Shown: one piece after another, positions 59,111-64,000 of the stretch | How the letters are laid out: the number at the start of each line of letters is the position of its first letter | Numbering within the stretch: position 1 is the stretch's first letter | Source: Campylorhamphus procurvoides | Taxonomy: Eukaryota > Chordata > Aves > Passeriformes > Dendrocolaptidae | DNA: 64,000 nucleotides | Assembly: GCA_013396655.1 (NCBI GenBank) | Contig: WBMV01006193.1 | Coordinates: 37,164-101,163, forward strand | Reading direction: 5' to 3' | The notes under the pieces: model-generated | Told to the model about the DNA's origin: nothing | The model's input: only the letters and a program-made list of their open reading frames with translations | Databases searched by the model: none | Program-made: the position numbers and the translations under genes

Positions 59111-60367
59111 CTGAAAATAAATACCCACGTCCAAACCCTGGGTGAAGAGAAAGCCTTGCTGGGTTCACGGGGGACACAAAAAGTGTCACTAAGAAACCTG
59201 TAACAACATGCAAACTCTCTTCCTCTGCTTAACTCACAAACAAGTCTTGAGCAAGAATCATACTTTTCCAAAAATTCTGACTGTTGCAAACTGTGTTCAC
59301 AGACTTGTGTCCCTGTCCCATCCATCGGGAGCTGCTGCTGCTGGGACAGAGTGAGATTTTCACGTGCCCACTAGCAAGTCTCTCATTTCTGAGGGTGCCC
59401 CTGCTACCTGTCGGTCCCACTTGCCACCTCTTCCCAGCTGATATTTCCGTATAAAGAGGCACTTTAGAAGCCCGTGGCACAGCTCAGGGCATGGATTATG
59501 CACACACTGGGACGTTAAGCAGCTTAGTGGCAGGATGTCTGCTCAGAGAGAAAAGGCAGGACGTGCGTGACAGGTCACCCAGAGCTCCATTGTTTCACTA
59601 TTATCCAGCCTAAGTTATTTAGACCCTTTTAAAGCTTTAAAGGCCCTGTGCACATCCCAGCAGCAGACTGGTCTGCCCCAGAGCTGCACACAGGCACAGA
59701 GCAGTGCAGGAGGGATGGGTACAGGAATGGCTGTGAATGTCATGATCCTTCCACAGCACTTTTGGGCAGGGGGTGAACCAGGAAAGCAGCTGAATGCAAA
59801 GACAATACAGGAATAAAGGGATGAGGCCAGAGGGGAGATGAAGACAAAGAAGCCATCAGAAAGGACAACGTCCAGCCCGGATAGTTGTAAATCTCTCATT
59901 TTCCTGGGACCTTCTTTTGTAAGACCCCTCGAGCAGGAGTGTTTGGGAGAGCCCTTGGTTCTGCCTGAACACAGGAAACCCTCTGCAGAGTCTATGGCTC
60001 CAGCAGCTCGTGGGAGGTGACACAAGAGGAAAACCCACTGCCCTTCTCCCGGAGTGCAAACCTTCCCTGAGCCCAAGAGGTCCTGCAGCACCCACTCCTC
60101 TTGACACCTCCCAGCCTGGGAGAGAAACGACTTCCACTGCTCTTTACTGTGCAAAAATACTCATTTGCATCCTGTAGGAATGAGAGATTTTTTAATTTTC
60201 TTCTCAATGTTATTCTCATTCCCAGTGTTTTAATGTTGTGAAAACTGCCTAGAAACGATGACACCAGCTTTAGGCTGTAAAATTTGAATGCTCACTGTAT
60301 TTCTCCTCCTGTTTGCTTGCAGGTAGGTTTTAGGCCCATCACATTTATGCTGTTCAAGTGTTTTTCA

Positions 60368-60480
60368 AGCACTGGAAGGGCTGTCCAGGGGGGTGGAGGA
60401 GTCCCTGTCCCTGGGGGTGTTCAGGGAAGGACTGGACGTGGTACCCAAGAGCTCAGCAGCCCCAACCCTTTGGTCTCTGC
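60368..60480 (+). mobile_element. Degenerate CR1 fragment, plus orientation
   Basis: CAAGCACTGGAAGGGCTGTC, GGAGGAGTCCCTGTCCCTGG, GGGTGTTCAGGGAAGGACTG and GACGTGGTACCCAAGAGCTC track the classical CR1 segment around the 'gcactggaacaggctgcc' block. It is heavily diverged and the terminal tail is lost. Confidence 0.65.
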
Positions 60481-62025
60481 AGTAGGGACACCCCAAACCT
60501 CCTGTCCCTCAAAGGAAGGTTTCCATTCTGTGGTCCCGAGGAGTTTGGAGAGCTTGCTGAGCGGCAACCACCACCCAGCCCTGCTGACTTTGGGAGGTGC
60601 AAGCTCCATTTGGAGCTGTATTTGTGGCCATTTCAGAAGCTCCTCAGGGATGCTGGCAGGGAGAGGGGCCTGTTGTGTGTGCAGTTTGAACAGGGAGAGC
60701 CTGGAACAGACAGACAAGTGTCCAGCTGCTCCTGAAAACCAGAGAACACTGTCCCCTGGCACATCCCCCTCTGGGCTGCACAGACACAGCAGGGGCTCAG
60801 GAGCCTCCTGAGGAACCCTGAGCAGCCTCACCACCCACAGCATCATATGAGTGTGAGAAATAAGGCACAGACAGTCCCCTCCAAGGCCACTGCCCTTAGG
60901 AGCTGACAGGGACATGGCTGGGGGGCTGCACATCTCTCCCCCCTCCCTGGGGTTAAAGGAATGTTGCAGAGAGCTGCAGGAGGACCCCACAGAACTGGAG
61001 CCACGGGAAAGGATGGATCTGCTCTGCTGAGAAAGTGGAAATAAGTTCCCTGCCCTGAACCAAAGAATTGAAGCCACTCAAAACACTGGCTTTTCCAAGA
61101 TACATCTGCTATTGAACTGCTTCCTCATCAGGAATAAGTGATAGGTGGGGAAGGAACATCCGGGCGGATGAGAACAGGCCCTGTGGAAGCAAAAGCAGCT
61201 TTTTGGATGACATTGATGAGTTCCTTCTGAAAATTCAATTTCCTTATGTTTGAAAAACTTCATTTTTACTGTTACCCAAATGACCTTTTGGACTCCCAGA
61301 AAAAATTCATTGCCTTGGGAGGAAATCTGAAGTATTAAGTGCTGACTGTATTTGCTACATGTTTAACTTACTGTTAACTGCCATTAAAAACCTGTTAAAC
61401 CAATCCTTGAAATAATTTCCTGAGAAGATGTCACCCTGGGCCATGCCTGGAGGAACCAGCACCTTTTCATGCGGGCTGTGCTCAGATGATTGCAGCACTT
61501 TGGGCAGGGCTGGAGGGTGAACAATATCCCATGTGCTTTTGGGGGGGTCTGTCAATAAAAGCATCACAGATGCCTGTTGAGGAGCACAGAATTCCCTTTA
61601 TTATCTTAATAAAGGCCACGAGGGATGAGGCAGCACAGCACCATCCTGCCACAGCTTCCCTTCTGCTGGTTAAGTAAGTAATAAAAAAAGCAGAAAATAA
61701 AGATTTTAAGGTACAAAGAAAAGCTGGGGTTTATATCAGTGCCAAAACTTGAGCCAGAAACTCCTTGTCTACCAGAGAGTAACTGTGCTTCAGATCCCAC
61801 GTGAGCCTCCAGCCAGTGCAGCCAGAGACCTCGGCCAGGGCAGGGGGTGAACACTGAGGTCAGGGCAAGCAAACGTGCAGAAATGTGCGAGTCAATAACT
61901 GCAAACTAAGAGAAGTGAGAGCAGAGTCAGAAAACCAGGAGGGAACGGGAAGCAGAACATATCCAAGGGCTTACCCAGACAGCTCTAAATCCTCGCATTT
62001 CAGGCTCAAATGACTCTCATGGTTC
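60481..62025. other. Unique sequence, no gene recognised
   Basis: A 218-codon minus-strand frame (60,421-61,077) overlaps the CR1 remnant and has no recognisable domain. AT-rich sequence at 61,250-61,400 and 61,660-61,730 contains nothing assignable. Confidence 0.45.
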
Positions 62026-62400
62026 GTAGAATCAAAGAATCACAGAATATCTGAGCTGGGAGGGACCCACAAGGATCATCCAGTCCAACCTCTGGCCCTG
62101 CACAGACACCCCAACAATCCCGCCCTGTCCCTGTCCCATTGTCCAAACCCTCCTGGAGCTCTGGCAGCCTTGGGGCTGTGCCCACTGCCCTGGGGAGCCT
62201 GGGCAGTGCCCACCACCCTCTGGGGGAAGAGCCTTTCCCTGAGATCCAACCTGAGCCTGCCCTGACACAGCCCCAGCCCTTCCCTGGGTGCTGTCCCTGG
62301 TACTCACAGAGCAGAGATGGAGCTGCCCCTCAGGAGGAAGCTGTACAGAGCTGCGAGGTGTCCCCTGTGCCTCCTCTTCTCCAGGACAAAACCAAGTGGA
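62026..62400 (-). mobile_element. CR1 3' region, minus orientation
   Basis: The tail ATCAAAGAATCACAGAATAT, then GGGACCCACAAGGATCATCC, AGTCCAACCTCTGGCCCTGC, GGGGCTGTGCCCACTGCCCT and CCACCCTCTGGGGGAAGAGC, runs in the order of a CR1 subfamily distinct from the 'CATGGCAGGGGTGG' copies. It is about 370 bp and lacks the coding region. Confidence 0.85.
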
Positions 62401-62871
62401 CATTGCAGCCTATTTTTCCCTGGCAGACTCACCAATCCCTCCTTCGAGCAGCCACAGGGGACACGCTCAGGCAGTCTCAGCCGTGGGGCACAGCCAGTCC
62501 CCATCTCCAGGCTCGAGCTTTGCCTCTCTGCAGAGCACACAAACCCCAGTGCTGGAAACCCGGCAGGACACAGCACTCTGTCCCTGCCCCTTCGGGGGAC
62601 TTTTAACGGAGCCTGAAATAATTCAGAAACAGCATTCAAAGGGCAGGTGGGAAGTTCCCCGGCGGGTCCACGTTGTGCCTCAGACACGGGTTATGTGTCG
62701 TGATGGTGACATTTCTCATGGTCAGGTCATCCCAAATGACCTACATGGTGTGTCAGTGTCATCACACCTGCAGGGCAGCACTGACGCTGCCCCGCGCTGG
62801 AAAGGGCTGCAAACCATGACCCCGAACGAGGGAGGGATGGGCACACCCGGGGCTGTTAGCCCCGAATCCCA
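62401..62871. other. Unique sequence upstream of the promoter arrays
   Basis: GC-rich unique sequence leads into the CpG island. AGGTCA (62,724-62,729) and TGACCT (62,737-62,742) form an inverted pair of nuclear receptor half-sites separated by 7 bp. No exon is recognised. Confidence 0.4.
62724..62742. promoter_or_regulatory. Inverted AGGTCA half-sites, 7-bp spacer
   Basis: Two exact nuclear receptor half-sites face each other. Standard inverted elements have 0, 1 or 3 bp spacers, so this is atypical. The position, about 0.6-0.7 kb upstream of the putative transcription start, is suggestive only. Confidence 0.3.
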
Positions 62872-63228
62872 GGGATGCTGAGCCGGACATCCCAGTGATA
62901 AAGACTTGGACATTCCCAGGGATGCAGAGTCGGACACCCCACGGATGCAGGGCTGGATATCCCAGGGATGCAGAGCCGGACATCCCCAGGGATGCAGAGT
63001 CGGACACCCCCAGGGATGCAGAGCCGGACATCCCCAGGGATGCAGAGTCGGACACCCCCAGGGATGCAGAGCCGGACATCCCCAGGGATGCAGAGTCGGA
63101 CACCCCCAGGGATGCAGAGCCGGACATCCCCAGGGATGCAGAGTCGGACACCCCCAGGGATGCAGAGCCGGACATCCCCAGGGATAAAGACTTGAACATG
63201 CCCAGGGATGCAGAGCCGGACCCCCCCG
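62872..63228. repeat. 24-bp minisatellite with 48-bp dimeric higher-order structure
   Basis: Units start GGGATGCAGAG and continue either CCGGACATCCCCA (type A) or TCGGACACCCCCA (type B). From 62,965 to 63,180 the order is A-B repeated four times, then A, all 24 bp. A third variant (GATAAAGACTTG...) occurs once near each end (62,895-62,918 and 63,181-63,204). Every A and B unit has at least one CpG. The unit is eight codons long, so both strands have open periodic frames (403 codons on minus, 147 on plus), which are repeat artefacts. Confidence 0.97.
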
Positions 63229-63403
63229 GGACACACCGCCCGCCCCCGGGATTTTGGGGGCCGTGTCCCGGGGTGGGCGTGCCCGGCCGTGCAGCCAATG
63301 CGCCGCCAGCCCGTCAGCTGACCCGGCCTGCCCGCTGAGCGCGGAGCGGATCGGGCTGCGGGACCGGCACGGGCGGCGCGGGGGGCGGCGGCGGCAGCGC
63401 TGC

Positions 63404-63444
63404 CGTGTGTCGGTGTGTCCGTGTGTCCGTGTGTCCGTGTGCCC
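63404..63444. repeat. 8-bp GTGTGTCC tandem repeat, about five copies
   Basis: GTGTGTCC units with small variants (GTGTGTCG, GTGTGCCC) lie between the GC boxes and the first ATG. If the promoter model is right they fall in the 5' untranslated region. Confidence 0.9.
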
Positions 63445-63494
63445 GGCCATCCCCCCATCGCCCGCACACCCCCGCACACGGCCACACGCAGCGG

Positions 63495-63525
63495 ATGTGC
63501 AGCCCCGCGGGAGCGCCCGGCCGGG
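63495..63525 (+). CDS. Possible first coding exon (10 codons), donor at 63,526
   Basis: An ATG at 63,495 opens a frame reading MCSPAGAPGR. At 63,525/63,526 the sequence is G|GTGAGT, a near-ideal splice donor. The frame runs on through the donor to a stop at 63,656, but the sequence there is minisatellite and looks intronic. The start context is weak (C at -3, T at +4), so the exon may be entirely untranslated with the real start further along. The peptide is too short to assign to a family. Confidence 0.3.
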
Positions 63526-63582
63526 GTGAGTGCGGACCGGGCACCGGGGACAGGGGACAGGGGCTGAGCCCGCTCCGGGGGG

Positions 63583-63810
63583 ATGCGGTGCGGGGATGTG
63601 GGATGTGGTGCGGGGATGTGGGATGCGCTCCGCTGGGATGCGGTGATGTGCGGTGATGTGGGATGCGGTGATGTGCGGTGAGATGCGGTGATGTGCGATG
63701 CAGTGATGTTGGCTGCGGTGATGTGCGGTGGGATGCGGTGATGTGGGATGGGGTGCGGTGATGTGCGGTGGGATGCGGTGATGTGCGGTGGGCTGCGGTG
63801 ATGTGCGGCC
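63583..63810. repeat. G-rich minisatellite (GATGCGGTGATGTGCGGT-type) inside the CpG island
   Basis: More than ten imperfect units are assembled from GGGATGCGGT and GATGTGCGGT, with variants such as GATGCAGT and GGCTGCGGT. Almost every unit has a CpG. In the promoter model this lies within about 60 bp of the first splice donor, at the start of intron 1. The His/Pro/Thr/Ser-rich minus-strand frames are repeat artefacts. Confidence 0.95.
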
Positions 63811-64000
63811 CGGGGGGATCCCGCGGACGGAGCAAAGTTTGCGGTGTGGGACGCGCCCCCCGGGGCTCCCCGCAGGGCTCCGGGGCTCCGCTCGGCCGGG
63901 GCTGCGGGGCTGGGGCTGCAGCACCGCCCGCATCCTCCCCGGGCACGGCCGGGGTCGGGGTTTGGGGCGGCTCGGTGCCCGGGGTGCCGGCGGCGCGGGA

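Larger units (their letters stand above)
55891..60367. other. Unique sequence with a G-rich tract and a POU-rich block
   Basis: No gene is recognised. The stretch contains a CR1 scrap at 56.2 kb, a G-quadruplex-prone repeat at 57.0 kb, an AT-rich POU-motif block at 58.9-59.1 kb, an octamer at 60,163-60,170 and a combined acceptor/donor sequence at 60.32 kb. Each is listed separately or under findings. Confidence 0.45.
63205..64000 (+). promoter_or_regulatory. CpG island, probable promoter of a gene continuing to the right
   Basis: The sequence changes sharply to very GC-rich, CpG-dense DNA that continues to the window edge. In plus orientation it has a CCAAT box (63,295-63,299), the palindrome GTCAGCTGAC containing a CAGCTG E-box (63,313-63,322) and GC boxes GGGCGG at 63,371-63,376 and 63,383-63,388. 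A start-to-donor stretch follows at 63,495-63,525. No TATA box is evident, as usual for CpG-island promoters. The likely start of transcription is around 63,340-63,420. A divergent transcript on the minus strand is also possible. Confidence 0.75.

Noticed and set aside
63405..63656. 83-residue frame beginning at GTG
   Set aside because: GTG is not a normal start in this kind of genome. The part upstream of the ATG at 63,495 is the GTGTGTCC repeat.
62722..63946. 403-codon minus-strand frame and 147-codon plus-strand frame near the CpG island
   Set aside because: They are built from the 24-bp minisatellite (8 codons per unit) and the GATGTGCGGT array. No non-repeat domain is present.
1..64000. 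tRNA, rRNA, telomeric repeat or bacterial elements
   Set aside because: No cloverleaf with A and B boxes, rRNA core, TTAGGG run, ribosome binding site series or operon was seen by eye.

Overview
This is eukaryotic DNA, almost certainly from a bird and probably a songbird or other neoavian. About 21 fragments of the avian CR1 retrotransposon are spread through it in both orientations. Most are the short 3'-end pieces that dominate bird genomes, with the typical conserved blocks (GTCCAAGGCCAGGTTGGA, CCTGCCATGGCAGGGGTGG, CCTTCCAACCCAAACCATTC and a terminal short ATTCT-type tail). No other interspersed repeat family was recognised. GC-rich minisatellites are common and there is one CpG island, at the extreme right. 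Nothing bacterial (operons, ribosome binding sites, CRISPR, insertion sequences) is present.

I cannot identify a single protein-coding gene by homology. The long open frames either lie inside tandem repeats, where the repeat unit lacks stops, or are isolated frames without recognisable domains. The window reads as intergenic or intronic sequence with the 5' end of one gene entering at the right edge. Around 63.2-64.0 kb there is a CpG island with a CCAAT box, a palindromic E-box, GC boxes, a short ATG-initiated frame and a strong splice donor (G|GTGAGT at 63,526) on the + strand. This fits a promoter and first exon of a gene running off the window; its identity cannot be told from what is visible.

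Layout. 0-15.5 kb: unique sequence with CR1 remnants and several AT-rich blocks that keep CpGs and carry homeodomain, POU and SOX-type motifs (candidate conserved enhancers near 12.1, 13.8-14.1 and 15.0-15.3 kb), plus an inverted pair of IRF/PRDM1-like sites at 14.3 kb. 15.5-17.1 kb: a 28-bp minisatellite organised as a 56-bp dimeric higher-order repeat, interrupted by a 653-bp assembly gap. 17-49 kb: unique sequence, CR1 pieces, small tandem repeats and AT-rich blocks. 49.3-49.6 kb: a long polypurine/polypyrimidine array. 50-62 kb: unique sequence, a G-quadruplex-prone tract at 57.0 kb and a POU-motif-rich block at 59.0 kb. 62.0-64 kb: a CR1 copy, a second dimeric minisatellite (24-bp unit), then the CpG-island promoter with a third array just inside the putative intron.

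The clearest window-wide signal is the POU octamer (ATTTGCAT or its complement). I count at least 12 exact copies, against about two expected by chance. They include an inverted pair 5 bp apart at 12.17 kb and another pair at 59.0 kb. Together with the AT-rich blocks this suggests a regulatory landscape of a developmental, possibly neural, gene. That is inference from motifs, not proof. All positions and counts were read by eye; no alignment or database search was possible.
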